A stretch of 64,000 nucleotides of DNA from Metallyticus violacea (Eukaryota; Arthropoda; Insecta; Mantodea; Metallyticidae), in the NCBI GenBank assembly GCA_030762175.1, contig CM060834.1:32244501-32308500 (forward strand), in the 5' to 3' direction. The notes beneath the pieces were generated by a model that saw nothing but the letters and a program-made list of their open reading frames with translations, was not told the DNA's origin and ran no database searches. Shown piece by piece: positions 20,885-33,084 of the stretch (the stretch's first letter is position 1; every line of letters starts with the position of its first letter). The position numbers and the translations under genes were made by a program.

Positions 20885-22290
20885 AGATATTGTAAAAAAT
20901 GGGTTCTTAAGTGAATCAGGGGAAGACAGCAATATTGGTATTTAAAAAGGGAAATAAGCTGAGGAGGGATAAGAAATGGTTTAGGTTGGGGAGGGAGATA
21001 CAGAATGCGAAGGAATTTTCATACTTAGGAATGATTATGAGCTACTCTGGTCAATGGGAGAAACAATCAAATCATGCTAACCAAGGGGTTATTATCTTTG
21101 AAGCTAATTAAGAAATGTACGTTTATTACATCGGAGATGGTGAATTGGTTGGAAAGACTATAGCACTGGTGGTGTCAAAGTAGGCATATGGAATTGAAAT
21201 ATGGGGGATAGAGGAAAATTGGAAATTGATGGATTGCCAATAGGTTTTGTAAGATTGTGTTGGGAATTCCACAAAAAGCTGCAAATGCACGAGCCCTGTT
21301 GGTATTGGGGAGGGATGGTGTGACAGGGCAGATAATGGAGAGAGTGTTGAAGTAATGGTTTAGGATACAACAGATGATGGGGCTTTCTTTGTTACATGAA
21401 CGTTTAAAATTTCAGGAGTCTGGGATAGATTTCTATTCGATACACAAAGTTGCAGAAGAGTTAATAATGAATGGAATGGGTGATGCATGATCAAGTAGAA
21501 GTGATTTGTAGGGAAGTTTTTGGACAGATTAAAGTAAGGTTTGAGGATATAGATGGACAGATATTACATTCTATAATGAAGAGATCACTAATATTCTATC
21601 AGGAGATAAAAGGGGTTGTTAAAAGAAACAGGTACATTAGTAAGTGTAATAAGTAGGAGAGGGAAGGGATGGCATGGTTTAGATTAGGAATCTGGAGCTT
21701 AAGGGGTTTTAGAAGTAATTGTCAGCATGAAATTTGCCCTATATGTGAAAATTTGAAAAATGTAGAGCATATTTTGTTTGAATACTCAGGAACAAGTTAA
21801 TGGAGACAAAAAGCAATGCTAAATGGTTGAAGTTAAATAAGCAAATTGCAGCAAAGATATGTTCGGTGACTAAAGACAAATTAGGAATCTTGGGGAATAT
21901 TTGTATAGAGTTAAGAACAAATGGTTATGGTAAATGAGAAGAGAGAATCTCTGAGTTTGTGTTTGCCTTGGGTAAATGACTGGTAGTATTGTGATTATAC
22001 ATGTAGTACATAAAAAGCTTAAATGTGTATGGATGTAAGTTAGTTAAGAGCAGGAGTTAAATGATAATGGATTTATTGTTAATTTTGGGTGATTATTGAA
22101 TTGTATAAAATGTTTTAGTGTGCTATTATGGTGTTTCTTTGTTTATTAGAAGGGGTGGTGCCAGAGTCTTCTGGATAACCAAGGATTGGGGCGAGTTAAA
22201 ATATTAGCCTGGAACAAAATCTTGATTAGAAAGAGGCTATATTGTAATATTTATAAACTGAGCACTATTTAAATAAATAAAAATAATCTT
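20885..22290 (+). mobile_element. LINE 3' half (RT thumb to zinc knuckle), copy 4
   Basis: The longest copy of the zinc-knuckle LINE. It begins in the end of the reverse transcriptase (KTAILVFKKGNKLRRDKK, then KEFSYLGMIMSYSGQWEKQ), followed by a thumb with SYGIEIWGIEENWK and the C-terminal block EGMAWFRLGIWSLRGFRS with ICPICENLKNVEHILFEYS, a C-x2-C-x7-H-x4-Y knuckle whose last Cys is lost. The 3' tail is AAATAAATAAAAATAA near 22275. Truncated at the 5' end and riddled with stops. Confidence 0.82.
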
Positions 22291-22369
22291 ACATATGGCA
22301 ACTTAAACCTCACTATTTACTGTTAGACTGTTGCAGATGCTTAGAAAATAATGTTTACCAGCTACAAAT

Positions 22370-22960
22370 ATCTTTAAACAGGCCAAATAATTTTTTGAGT
22401 AAATTGAAGATATAGAGAGGCAAAAGATTTGGGCTAGTTTTAGAGATAAGAGTTCTTTAAAATTGTACAGAATAATTGAAAAGGAATGGGGGAGAGAGAA
22501 ATGTGTGGATTATAGTGAAAAGTTTGGAAGGGAAGCACTGGCCTGGATGTGAGCAGGAGCATTGTTAAAGGGTTTCAGAGGAGATAATGGGGAAAGGTGT
22601 ATTATGTGTAAAGAGCCTGAAGGAATATTTTATTCAGAGCGTGAAGAGGTAAAGAGATGGAGGGAAGGAGTATGGGAAGCAAAATGGGATAAATTACAAA
22701 AAGAAAGGTAGGATGTAGAATGTTGGCTGATGGGGATAAAGAGAAATAAAATGATAGGGAAATATTTAGGAAAAGTAAGGGAGAAATGGATTAGAACAGT
22801 TAAGGATGGGAGAATAAGGGTATGATTGAAAAATAGTGTTAACAAGGGAAATACAAGAAGTAGGGAGTTTCATTATGCACATAACCTGAGGGTTGTGTGT
22901 AATGAGGTCTCATATAGCTGGATGTTAGATTAATAGTATGATGTAGATTAAGTATGTTAA
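22370..22960 (+). mobile_element. LINE C-terminal fragment, copy 5
   Basis: A second plus-strand tail right after copy 4: EDIERQKIWASFRDKSSLKL, then GREALAWM, a stop, GALLKGFRGDNGERCIMCKE, and KMIGKYLGKVREKWIRTVKD. The last His and Cys of the knuckle are gone. Confidence 0.78.
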
Positions 22961-23039
22961 TTTGTTAAATATTCATAAATAATTACTAAATATATGCTAA
23001 ATAATAGTGGTTTATTTTGTTTGTGTTTATATAAATTTT

Positions 23040-24885
23040 GAATACTGTATGTAACTGAACCTGAGTCAAAAGTAAATGCAAAAAAGTTTTAGAGAACATA
23101 AAAAACTGAAAGAAGTCAATAAACTACAGAAGGACATTAAAAATTCTAAAAGAAAAACCAGTGATATACATAAAAGCAGACAAAGGTGATAAAATAGTAA
23201 TTTTAGACGAAAAAGAATACATAAATACAGTTGCAACTATGATAGAAAGACAAGACTACAAACCAATTGATAAGAATCCACTTAATGAGTGCAATAAAAT
23301 GTTAATCAAAACATTAAATGAAGTCAAAACACTATCCACTACTGAAAAACAGAATATCACACACAGTAATCCAGTACTACCCAGGCTTTATGCACTACCT
23401 AAAATACATAAAAATGATAATAGCACGAGACCAATAATAAACAATATCAATTTACCCACATATCAGGTAGCAAAAAAATTGATCAAAGTCTTCAACTCTT
23501 TTAAGAGATTCAAAGTTTGAGCATTAAAAATTCAGTTGATCTAGTCAAAAAACCTAAAATAGCAGAATTATGGCTAGAGATATAATGGTTTCATTTGATG
23601 TAAAAGCCTTATTCCCGAGCATACCTACAGAAACTTACGCTTATGCTTAAAAAATAAATTTAAAAACAGAAGAAATAGAAGATTTATTAAAACTTACTAA
23701 TATTTGCATTAAACAAAATTACTTCAGCTTCAACAAAAAATATTACCAACAAGTTTCAGGCCTAACTATGGGAAACCCTTTGTCACCTTTTCTAGCAGAG
23801 TTATTCATGAGTTCATTTGAAACACATATCACAAAAGCTTCCCTTTCATTTTCAAGTTATGGTATAGGTATGTGGATGACTTTTTTGCAATAATACCGAA
23901 GAAACAGTCAATAAATGCCCTGAAACTTCTTAATTTGCAACAAGAATCCATACAACTTACTATAGAAGAAGAAAGAAATGAGTGGCTACCATTTCTAGAT
24001 TTAAAAATTATAAGAAATGGAGATTGTTTGAATCTTGGAATTTACACAAAAGAAACACATACGGAAAACTACATAAAAATGAGAGTTATAACCCCATTCC
24101 ACATTAATATGCAGTATTTCACAGTTTGGCACACAAGATTGATGAATATTCCACTCATAGAAGCAGAGTACAAAATATAATACAAACAAATAATAAAGAC
24201 AGCTATAATCAATGGTTTCAACAAAGACACAGTGATAAAAATTATCAATAAATCTAAAAGACAAAAAGGGATAAGGGAAGTTTCTACACTGAAAAACACA
24301 AAAGAAGAATAAAAATTCAAAAGTTTCACCTACCATCCAATTTACCACAACAAGTTCAAGAAAATTTTCAAAGAACATGGAATAATGTTAGCCCTAAAGA
24401 ACAGATATAACATCAAGAATTTATTAGGTTGCACAGTAAAAGACTCCATATCAACAGAACAGAAATCAGGAATTTACGAAATAAAATGTGCAGATTGTGA
24501 GCAGAGTTACATAGGCAAAACAAAGAGAAATTTGGAAATTCGGAGGAAAGAACATTTTAGCAGCTCACTTTTGGACCAAAAACCACGAAATAAAACCAGA
24601 AATTAAACTGCTGAAACAGTTCAAAACCCATTGGAGTTATCCACTTGGGAAACAATTTTTATATTAAAAAACAGAGAAAACCTAATAAATTTTGAGTTTC
24701 CTCCTATAGATGAACTCAGCAATTTCCTACTTCAACCAAAAGAGGCCACCACAGAAACATCCGTATGTCTAGTCATCGTTTCGAGTAACGGTTCGGTGAG
24801 CAACTGAAGATGGGAGAGATTCTCTAGAAACGAGTCTTACTTTTATGTAAATAAGTAGAGTTTAGTGTAAAAAAATGAATACCTA
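23040..24885 (+). mobile_element. Penelope-like retroelement, family D (best-preserved copy)
   Basis: A 5'-truncated Penelope-like element in the order RT, GIY-YIG, tail. It shows IYIKADKGDKIVILDEKEY (23167 on), YALPKIHKNDNSTRPI, motif A MVSFDVKALFPSIP (23586 on), motif B GLTMGNPLSPFLAELFM (about 23763), and an intact motif C YVDDFFAI (YVDD at 23869-23880). Next come LPFLDLKIIRNGDCLNLGIY and the GIY-YIG endonuclease SGIYEIKCADCEQSYIGKTK with RNLEIRRKEHF (24448-24550), the C-terminal FEFPPIDELSNFLL, and a 3' tail with CTGAAGATGGG. Frameshifts near 23520, 23640 and 24180 make it inactive. Related to the palindrome at 45455-45832. Confidence 0.92.
24798..24842 (+). ncRNA. Hammerhead-ribozyme-like core (family D tail)
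   Basis: CTGAAGA at 24804-24810, stem II AGAG/CTCT with a 3-nt loop (24815-24825), GAAA 24827-24830, a minimal stem III AC-GA-GT, and site GTC at 24834-24836. Stem I pairs GAGCAA (24798-24803) with TTACTT (24837-24842), with one A-C mismatch and one G-U pair. Fits the Penelope-type minimal hammerhead. Confidence 0.5.
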
Positions 24886-25690
24886 AGTTTAGGATATATT
24901 ACCACTCCATTGTCAACAGCTTTGTAAGTACAATATCCATCTGGTATACTTTTGCCATCTAATGGCTGAAATGTGAGCAGGTGCACTGTCCTGATGGAGG
25001 AGCCCTTTTTTTTGTGCACCAATCTTGGTAACTTCTGCTTCAATTCACTATACAAATGGTCCAATAATGTTGTGTAATAACAGTCTTTTTTCAAATAGAG
25101 AACTATGATACCCTGGGAGTCTCAAAAAAAAGGTTGTCATCCCTTTTCCTGTCGAAAAAATGACTTTTTCAGTGCTCTTTTACTATTACCAACCCATTGT
25201 TTTCACTACTGTTCTGTCTCTTGGTGGATCTATGTTTCATCTAGTCATAAAATGTTGCCATAAGTCATTCTGATATGCTGCAACTTTTCCAAACACAATT
25301 TTGAAACCTTCCTTGATTGTTTTGGTCTGGGATCAACAAACATGACAAACATCTTGAACTCAGTTTCTTCATATTTATCCACTCAAATGAGATGCAATTT
25401 GACAAATCTTTATGTGATGGTCTTCTATCACAATACTATGAATTTTATTGACCATTTCTTCAGAAGAAACCTCAATCAGATGTACAGAATGTGCAACACC
25501 TGCAGTGCTCATAGAGTCAAATTTAAATTTATTTATCCAGTAATAAATAATCTTGAGTGCTGGCTCAGAGTTCCCATGAACTTCCTTCAGCTCAGTTTGT
25601 ATCTGGGCCATGGTTAATTTTTTAAAATAAAAATATCTTATCACTGCATGATACCAGTCTATCCATTTCTATGAAATGTGTTACATTGAT
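24886..25690 (-). pseudogene. mariner transposase remnant, minus
   Basis: From 25644 the minus strand reads the helix-turn-helix region RYFYFKKLTMAQIQTELKEV, then HGNSEPALKIIYYWINKFKF and VNKIHSIVIEDHHIKICQIA. From about 25094 to 24980 comes the later part YYTTLLDHLYSELKQKLPRL, then VHKK. The central catalytic region is frame-broken. It directly abuts the Penelope tail, suggesting that one inserted beside or into the other. Confidence 0.82.
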
Positions 25691-25699
25691 CACTTAAGT

Positions 25700-26258
25700 T
25701 ATCTGCCAACAAAGAACTGCAAGTTGCATTTCTTTGAAAATTTGAACAAAACCATTACAAGAATCACACTTACCAAGCCCTACTACTTAACAAAATTTTA
25801 TTGAAATTTATAAATCTGCCCTCATATAACAAAACTTCATCCTTGCCATTCTTCTTGCTTATTTTTCACTTCCAAAATTATATTCTTATAGGCTTGGAGA
25901 GCAATGCACGTAGTATTTTTAATTTATCAACCAGTATAACGGAATTGTAAAATGACATCTTAAAGAGCTCCACATGTGAATACTAATTTTCTAGCATGGA
26001 ATTGAAGAGGTGCTCATTTCAGTGAATACATTGATGTACTGGATGTGCTGTAGAGAATACTTTCAGAAAATGCAAGGGGTGCAGAATTTTCATATGATTC
26101 ACTGCTGCACACTTCAAAAGTTCCTTAGTGATCATATCATAGAAACTCTATGACTGACACAAAAAAGCAACTTTCCAAAGCTATGCAATAAAATGAAGCT
26201 ATGGCTATTTGAAAGTACTAGCTAGAAACCTAGACAATTTTTTGGCATACAGACTCAC
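25700..26258. other. Gld2 intron 2 beside exon 2, unassigned
   Basis: Nothing recognised apart from the exon 2 donor at the right edge. Confidence 0.5.
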
Positions 26259-26459
26259 TTTAATCCTTTATTATTGTCTGCAGAGCTGGTGCTACTGCTT
26301 GCCTCCAGCTCCTCATTTTCTCCTCCACTCATATCTCCAGCTGACATCTCTTTTCCCTGTTGCTTGTTTGGAGTGGGTGAACGTGATGAGAAACCTGAGT
26401 CTGAGCTGGAACTGTGGTTAATGTCTGTTCCTGTTTCACGTTCAGAATTCCGCAAAGGT
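26259..26459 (-). CDS. Gld2: Gld2 exon 2: Ser-rich acidic segment
   Basis: A 201-nt exon: one base completing an Arg codon from exon 1, 66 full codons (about 130-195), and two bases of the next. It encodes PLRNSERETGTDINHSSSSD, then SGFSSRSPTPNKQ and a Glu/Ser-rich end, a likely disordered and phosphorylatable region (inference). The acceptor is ATAATTTCAG before ACCTTTGC at 26459; the donor is TTAAA|GTGAGT at 26259/26258. Both junction phases match exons 1 and 3, which is the main evidence that this exon belongs to the gene. A plus-strand reading across the same bases is a shadow. Confidence 0.86.
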
Positions 26460-26727
26460 CTGAAATTATATTATCGTTGTCATGTATTAATTCTGGAAAT
26501 TATAAATATGCATATTTAGAAAATTAAAAACATGATAAAATATTCTGCATGTGTACATGAGAGCTTATTGTTAGGAGCAAAATTGATGATTCAATACCAA
26601 GGAAGATGTTAGCCTACAAGGGATCAAAGACATGAAAAGAATGACGAAACAAAATTTATGGAAACCAATGTCACTCCTTAGAATGTATTTCTCTATCTGT
26701 GCAGCAATTAAATATTGAATTTAATTC

Positions 26728-27020
26728 GTGGCACAACAACCCAGGGAGTCTAGATTTGCTCTGTGGCTGTTATCCCAAAGGATTCCACACCAAGTTCATG
26801 TAGTCAGTGCAATGACACCTCACCAATCTTCACCTTGGTGTTTGAAACCAGAATTTTCTCTTTCCATCAGGCAGCCCCATAACCATAATCAAAAGGCTGT
26901 ATGCACTCTTTTCCAAATCACTACCATTGGAAACTTTCTCCAGAAGTGCTGAGGATTGAACTAGGTTTTTCAGATCAGCAGTCAGACACCCTGACTACAG
27001 TGGTGATCAAGAGCAGCACT
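26728..27020 (-). mobile_element. SINE3-like tRNA-derived element (single copy here)
   Basis: The minus-strand head carries an A-box-like TAGTCAGGGTG (26997-26987) and a B-box-like TAGTTCAATCC (26963-26953), about 34 nt apart, as in tRNA promoters. The body that follows is GC-richer than its surroundings. Distinct in sequence from SINE1 and SINE2. No second copy is seen here, so the family status is inferred. Confidence 0.5.
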
Positions 27021-27054
27021 CAAACACTCATATGCTTAATATTGCAAGTTTTAT

Positions 27055-27237
27055 GATAAAATCACTAAAATTTCACTAATTTTGTTCTATTTACTAACTA
27101 CAATCTACAGAGTGACATCTTAATACCATGCTGGGAAACTGACAATGGAACCATGCTGTTGATAAAGGCAACAGCCTTTGAAACATGTCCAAGTAAGTGG
27201 AACAAAATTAATGAAATTTGAGTGATTTCCTCATAAA
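27055..27237. repeat. Short Penelope-derived foldback (family C ends)
   Basis: The left end AAAATTTCACTAATTTTGTT and right end AACAAAATTAATGAAATTTG are inverse copies. The interior has AAAGGC-AACA-GCCTTT, then GAAACATGTCC, a decayed hammerhead-like tail. About 180 bp with no coding part, the smallest of the Penelope foldbacks in the window. In Gld2 intron 1. Confidence 0.7.
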
Positions 27238-27299
27238 ACTTGCAATATTATATACCAGTATGGCTATTAATAAATGGGATTGCCCCTCTGCCTTAGTAT

Positions 27300-28140
27300 G
27301 GGCAGCGCAATGGGAAATTGAAAGTGGAAGTTGTTGACCTTGAAGCTACAGGAATGTAGTGCTGATGATTTTGGGTGATTAATCTTTCTTTCGTTGTCTG
27401 CTTTTGAGCTTAGTTTGAAGAGAACACTGTCTCATTTGGTTGATGGAAATCATGTCCAGTTTAAAGATGTGAATGGTGAATTTGAAATTTCTTGTGAAAT
27501 CTCTCAGAGTGCTTTAATTTAATGAAGGATGTTTGTGAAAATATTCTATGTCATGTACATGAGTTTTTGAATGGCACAAAAAGTTCAGTGGGGGTCGAAA
27601 GTAGGTGGAAAATAATGAGCATCCAGGCTGTCCACTCACATCAAATACCGATAAAAACGTCCAGAAAATTAGTGAATTTGTGCATGCAGATTGAAGATTC
27701 AGCATCAGGATGATAACAGATTAGCTATACACTATTACATTGAGGTTTTGAGAAGACTGAATGAATAAGGAAGAAGTAGCCAGATCTCTGGAAAAACAAC
27801 ACTTGGGTTCCTCATCAGGACAATGCTTAACTCACAATGTCATTGATGTGAAAACATTTTTGACTGATAAACACATTCCAGTTTTTAAACATCCCCTATA
27901 CTCACCAGATCGGTCTCTGTGTGACTTCTTTCTCTTCCCCAAAGTGAAAAGTTTCTTGAAGGAAATTCATTTTCAGTTCATGGAAGATGTATAACCAGAA
28001 ACAGTAAAGGTACGAATGGGTTGACAGTTAATGACTTGCAGAATTGCTATCAACAGAGGAAGATCTGTATGCAGAGGTGTTGCAGACAGAGAAGAAGAGT
28101 ATTTTGAAGGTAACAGAGTTAAGTTACTTGCAATAAATCT
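27300..28140 (+). pseudogene. mariner transposase remnant, plus
   Basis: Plus-strand fragments in broken frames: EHPGCPLTSNTDKNVQK near 27616 (the ERPGRP-type linker), TTLGFLIRTM near 27800, and the C-terminus IPVFKHPLYSPDRSLCDFFL, then FPKVKSFLKEIHFQ (27875-27975). The third-Asp motif PYSPDLAP-DFFLFPK is recognisable as PLYSPDRSLCDFFLFPK. Multiple frameshifts. Confidence 0.8.
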
Positions 28141-28149
28141 AAATTATGA

Positions 28150-28646
28150 CACTAGTCCCATTTATTACTAGCCACACCTCGTATAATATATTTCGCTGTG
28201 AAATTACCGTCATTTAAACTTTCAAACCTCGGGCAACTTGTTCAATCATATAAGGACTTGAAACAACAGAACAAAACATAATCTTTAATACTATTACCCA
28301 AATAAATAGCTAAATATTTTGGGGTGCACACATAAAAATTATTTCCTACTGCATATAAGTATAGTCTAAGCAGAGCAGTGAAAAACTTTAAATATTATTT
28401 AACTTCAAAAACTCTTCTGCTTTATCTCCTTAGTACAAATGAGTGATTAGTATTTTTGCATAAAAATAGATGAGGACAGCATGCTATTAAAAACAAAATT
28501 GGCAAACTTAATACAATTTCAAGCAATTTTGTATATGAATACCACTGTCTCTTAATAGGATATGCTGGACTTTCTTCAACCCATTTCTTTGATTATACTT
28601 TAGTAATTAAACAACAGATTGAGCTTTATGCACCCAAACAAATCTT
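28150..28646. other. Gld2 intron 1 beside exon 1, nothing recognised
   Basis: AT-rich, with the exon 1 donor at its right edge. No repeats recognised. Confidence 0.5.
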
Positions 28647-28648
28647 AC

Positions 28649-29034
28649 CTTCCATTGCTTTTATTCCAATAATTTCTCTTCATGGTATTATTATGAACCA
28701 ATGGACGGAATCCCACATGCACAGGAGGTGGCATCAATGGGGTTCCTGTAGCATGAACATTTCCACGATCTCTCCAGCCTCCTCCTCCCCTTCCAGCTGG
28801 TGGGTGGTTATAGGCACGACTTCGGATTGGTGGCATGTCAAAGCCCATTAACTGCAGTAACTCCAATGGATAGGGCTGTTCAAAGGGCCCGTGAGTATAG
28901 CTGTTGCCAGTGATGATTCGATTTTGTCTGCTGTTAGCTCCGCTGTTTGTGTCGGAGTAATTATATTGCTGCTGCTGCTGTTGTTGTCCCACCAAATGCA
29001 CTACCATTTGAGGTGAGAACATTGCATGATACAT
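28649..29034 (-). CDS. Gld2: Gld2 exon 1: start codon and N-terminus
   Basis: The first coding exon starts at ATG 29034 and encodes 128 full codons plus two bases. It begins MYHAMFSPQMVVHLVG, then a run of seven Gln (17-23), a hydrophobic patch PYPLELLQLMGF (54-65), and a Gly/Arg segment AGRGGGGWRDRG (80-91) resembling an RGG-type RNA-binding motif. The donor is GGAAG|GTAAGA at 28649/28648, in phase with exon 2. This start is chosen because it is the first Met of the open frame and has a purine at -3 (GGCGATGT). A plausible 3' splice site, TTTCTGTAATCAG, ends at 29085, so the exon may begin at 29084 with 50 nt of 5'UTR and at least one noncoding exon upstream. Confidence 0.86.
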
Positions 29035-29084
29035 CGCCTTTCAATCACGTCAGTTTTCGTTGAACACAATGTGGGCTAATTGTT

Positions 29085-32000
29085 CTGATTACAGAAATAA
29101 CACATAGGTGAATTAAAAGCAATCCATAGTCTTTGGTATTCACTTTTTGCTTATTAAATCAGCAGATTATTTATTTCACCTTTATATACTAAAATAGCTG
29201 CCATAAGTTGTACGTAATTTGAAGCATTCTGAGGTATATTCCAGTTTGCGTTATCCCAAAATATTTACCACACTATGGATATAATTATCACGATAATTAA
29301 TGGCACTCTACAGTATTTATTCAGTAATTTCTATCCAACTTCCAAAGTGCACAGTGATTTATCTGAAAGAGCTAATACTTTACTAGAAATGGCATTTCTT
29401 CATACTTGGAACTTGCCTCCAAATGCTTGCACTTGAATGATAAGCATGTTCATTCCTAACGAATATGTGGCTGCTAGTTATTTTGTTTTCTACCCGTAAA
29501 TATCACAGCCTTCAAAAAAATAAGAATTGAAGAAAATGGCCCGCTGTTTCTTGATATGGCAAAGTTAATTTGAAGCATTCCATTATATTTTCTGTAATAA
29601 AGAGAGAACAAACTTGTAAAATAATGTAAGATTCTATGCTGAAAAATGCAATTTAGTAAAGCATAATAACTATACAATATGTTTAATATCAGATTTGAAA
29701 ACTTTCTCCATAGATATTGAAATAAAGTCACAAATGAGTGAATTAAACTACCAAGCCTTTCTTGCCCATTTCATAACAGCTGGCATGTAGGCAGTTAGAA
29801 TGGTAGCTCCGGTGAAGTGAATGTAATATCCATGTAAAGGATTCAAGTTCTTAGGTGTACATTTAGGTACATTACATACATTTAAGGGACTATGGAATAC
29901 CGTATCTTTCCAATATCCAATAGTGGTTATAAAGACAAAGTTTTTTGAGAATCAATATAGTGTTTGAGGTTGAAAATTTTTTGTATTATGATATTTTTTA
30001 CTATAATACAGGGATTTTTTTATCTATGCTTTCATTAAAGAAATATTTTTTTTGTTATATGTAATGAATTTTTGATACACTTTTGTTTCGTTTTATAAAT
30101 TTGATAAAAATTACTTTATGAACAATTGCTTTGTTAAATTAAAAAAAAAAATCCTGAAAATTTGAAGCAAATTGGTATATTAGATTTTGATACATAATAT
30201 ATATGATAATCGTTTTTGAAATCAAGTAATAAAGTTTAGAATACCTTTCAGCGCATTCCAGCCCCATTAATAAAGACTTTAAAATACCAATCTCAAACAA
30301 TCAGTATGAAAACAGCTATATTTTTGAAAGGTACTGCACCTTATACCATTTTTTACTCATGGCAATAGATACAGGAGCTCTAAATATCCCTACTAACTTT
30401 GCAACTGCTGTTCAGTATGCACCAAACAATCAGGAACCAACAATTTATCCCTTCCAAATCCTGTAAGGTATGACACAACATGATCATCACAGGACCACTG
30501 ATGGCTCACAATGAAAGCAGTAGGGTTGTCAAAAAAAAAAAAAAAAAAAAAAAAAATTGTATTTAGTGTGTGACAGTTCAGTCAGAAAAAAAAAATCACG
30601 AAATGGAGTACTAACAAGTGTTAACATTATTTTGTCCAACTTCTGCACACATTTGATATGATATAACTGCATAGCATGCTGAATACATTTTGACAAAGAT
30701 ATTCAAGTGATTTTCAATTTAAAATATCAACTTGCAGGCAAAAAACTTGATATCTATAATTTGAGCTAATCACTGATATAGGTGGTGCAAGTATATGCAA
30801 AATCAGGTTTGATTCAGGAATTGGCATAATCATTGATGAACTCAATGACCGTATAGTTACTATTACTGGCTCACCTTTAAAGTTTACTGACTCATAATCT
30901 CTTTTTTTGTATTTCCATGAATATTATAGTCATAAGATGGGATTTAAATACGTACCAAATTATTGATTTACCTACTCCTTCTCTTAATGACTATAATAGC
31001 ATAAATAATTACAGTGTTTTGTAAAATACAGATGATAACTTTTATAGGTAGTGTTATTTTCTATTCAACAACCCGTAATGAAACTGAGAGCTGCACCAAC
31101 AACCATCAAATTTCTTTTTGCCTGTTATGTCAGATTGGTCTTTAAGGTAAAAGAATAATTTTGGCAGAAAGATGGCATTACCATACTTTATCCAGAAAAA
31201 AATTTATTTATTGGTTCAGCTGTGTGGCACGTTAACTTTTGGACCAACTTTGCAGTAACAGGACTTTCATCACCTACCCATGCCCCGGAGACCACAGAAT
31301 CCATTCAAGCATTGTTGATCAAAGCCAGAAATGCAGAACTCCAGCTCCTGAAGCACGGGACATAGCAAATGGCAGCCAAGGTCTTATCGTTTAGCAGAGC
31401 TCAGTGTCCCCTTGATTTACATGGCTTAGCAGGTTACATGCACAACCATCTGATCGGCAGGAAAAGTCTCACATCTAACAATCTGGACATCCACGCATTT
31501 ATTCAGTGGAAGGCATGTACAACCATTTCTATATCTGAATATCAGCTTGCAAAACAGTAGGCCTTCTATTTCCTAGACATGTCTTCAAGTACCAACACTA
31601 TATCTATGTTGCACGTGAATGGCATATTAACTGTTACCTAAATTTGGTACAATATAAATTAACAACTTATGCATTTTTTTCAATGCTCATTTTCTGCATT
31701 AAAGTTTGCTAAAATGTCTATGAATTCGTGCCTTCTTTTAAAAAACAAATTGAAAATTTAATAAAAATAGACACTTAGGCTGAATAGCATTCCTCTCCTC
31801 TTTTCACTCCATATGCATACAGGTCACCCTGTCAGTTTCTGAGTCAAATATGCAATTTCCCAAAGTAAATAACTGGTAAGCTAATACTAAACTGCTAAGT
31901 ATTATTATTTATTTACATTAATGCCATTGTTAGATAGATGTCATTTCCCTGATAAGGGACTGTCAAGTAATTGTTACTGCACTAAACCTAGTGCTCAGCA

Positions 32001-32420
32001 ACACAAACTTTCATGCTCCAAATAAAAATAAAACTCCCATGAGGCACTGCACAAACATGCTGTAAAAGCCACTTACAGGGTTCAGGGTTTGGACACCCTG
32101 ATGGAAGTATCCCATTTCCTGATGTTTTTTTCTGACTTTACTGTCATGCATGAATGTCTTTTATTTCTCCTTGTATTTAGGTTTTACTACTCTATGTGAG
32201 TGACCAGTAAGCCTGTGATTGTTGTCATATTTTGTTGGTCAACAAAGATGTCAGACTTACTTACAAAGAGGGCAAATCCTAGATGCCTGATAGGTGGTTG
32301 CATCCATAACAATGATTACAAAATTAATACAAGAATCTAGAGCTACCATATCTATTATCACAACTAAATTTATGGGAAAAATTCTTCTGCTAAATATAAT
32401 AGTGGCAGAAAAACAAAACT
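29085..32420. other. Upstream of Gld2 exon 1, unassigned
   Basis: Likely a 5'UTR intron. It holds a 27-nt poly(A) at 30530-30556 and otherwise no recognisable element. The 31200-31560 stretch is somewhat GC-richer and has a 63-codon plus frame without a recognised domain. It could be an unclassified repeat. Confidence 0.4.
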
Positions 32421-32429
32421 AACAAACAT

Positions 32430-33080
32430 GGACAGGAGAGATGTTGGCTCTCTGAAGAAAACACTGTCACTAACGTGAACGCTGAGCTTAATATGCATTT
32501 AAAGAATGCAGTGTCAATTAAAACAATATGAACTGCATAAACAAAAGAACTGCTATTGTCAAACCTCTTTCAACACAGATGGAAAAATAAGATTTCAGTG
32601 GTGAAGAAGCATAAAACCTGGACCACCAACAATGAAAACATGTAATGTGGCCCAATGAATCTACCTTTGCACTATTCCCCACCACTGGATGAGTTTACCA
32701 ATGCAGAACACCAGAAGAAGTATGTAAGACAGTCTTCTTTCAACAGGAAGCATGGTAGAGGTTCTGTCATGGTTTGGGTGGTCCAATCATGGTTTTCAGT
32801 GGACTCTATTTTTACACTGAAAGAAAAGGTAACAGGTAAGACATATGAAACCATTTTAGGTGTCCAGGTCCATTCAATGGCAAAGGCATTGTTTCCAGGA
32901 GGAGATGTTATCTTCCATAATGATAATGCCCCCAATTCATAGTGATGGAATTGTCAAAGATAGGTTTGAGGAGCATGACGTTGAAACTACACACTTTTCC
33001 TAGCCTGCACAATCATCTTATTTTGAATATTATTAAGCCATTGTCGTATTTACTCAGGAAATAAAAAATGAGGGAATTGC
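32430..33080 (+). pseudogene. Tc1-like transposase remnant, plus
   Basis: The plus frame at 32655-32942 reads TLFTIPHHWMSL-type residues, then HGRGSVMVWVVQSWFSVDSI, TLKEKVTGKTYETILGVQVH and GDVIFHNDNAPNS: the first and second catalytic-Asp regions of Tc1-like DD34-35E transposases, with the usual QDDNAP as HNDNAP. A following SWPAQSSYFE near 33005 is the PWPAQSPDLN motif in decayed form. Forms a convergent pair with the minus copy at 33366-34345. Confidence 0.8.
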
Positions 33081-33084
33081 TCAT

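Noticed and set aside
24001..24378. 125-codon minus frame
   Set aside because: Shadow of the plus-strand Penelope reverse transcriptase.
30530..30556. Poly(A) as the end of a retrogene
   Set aside because: No coding sequence or target-site duplication upstream.
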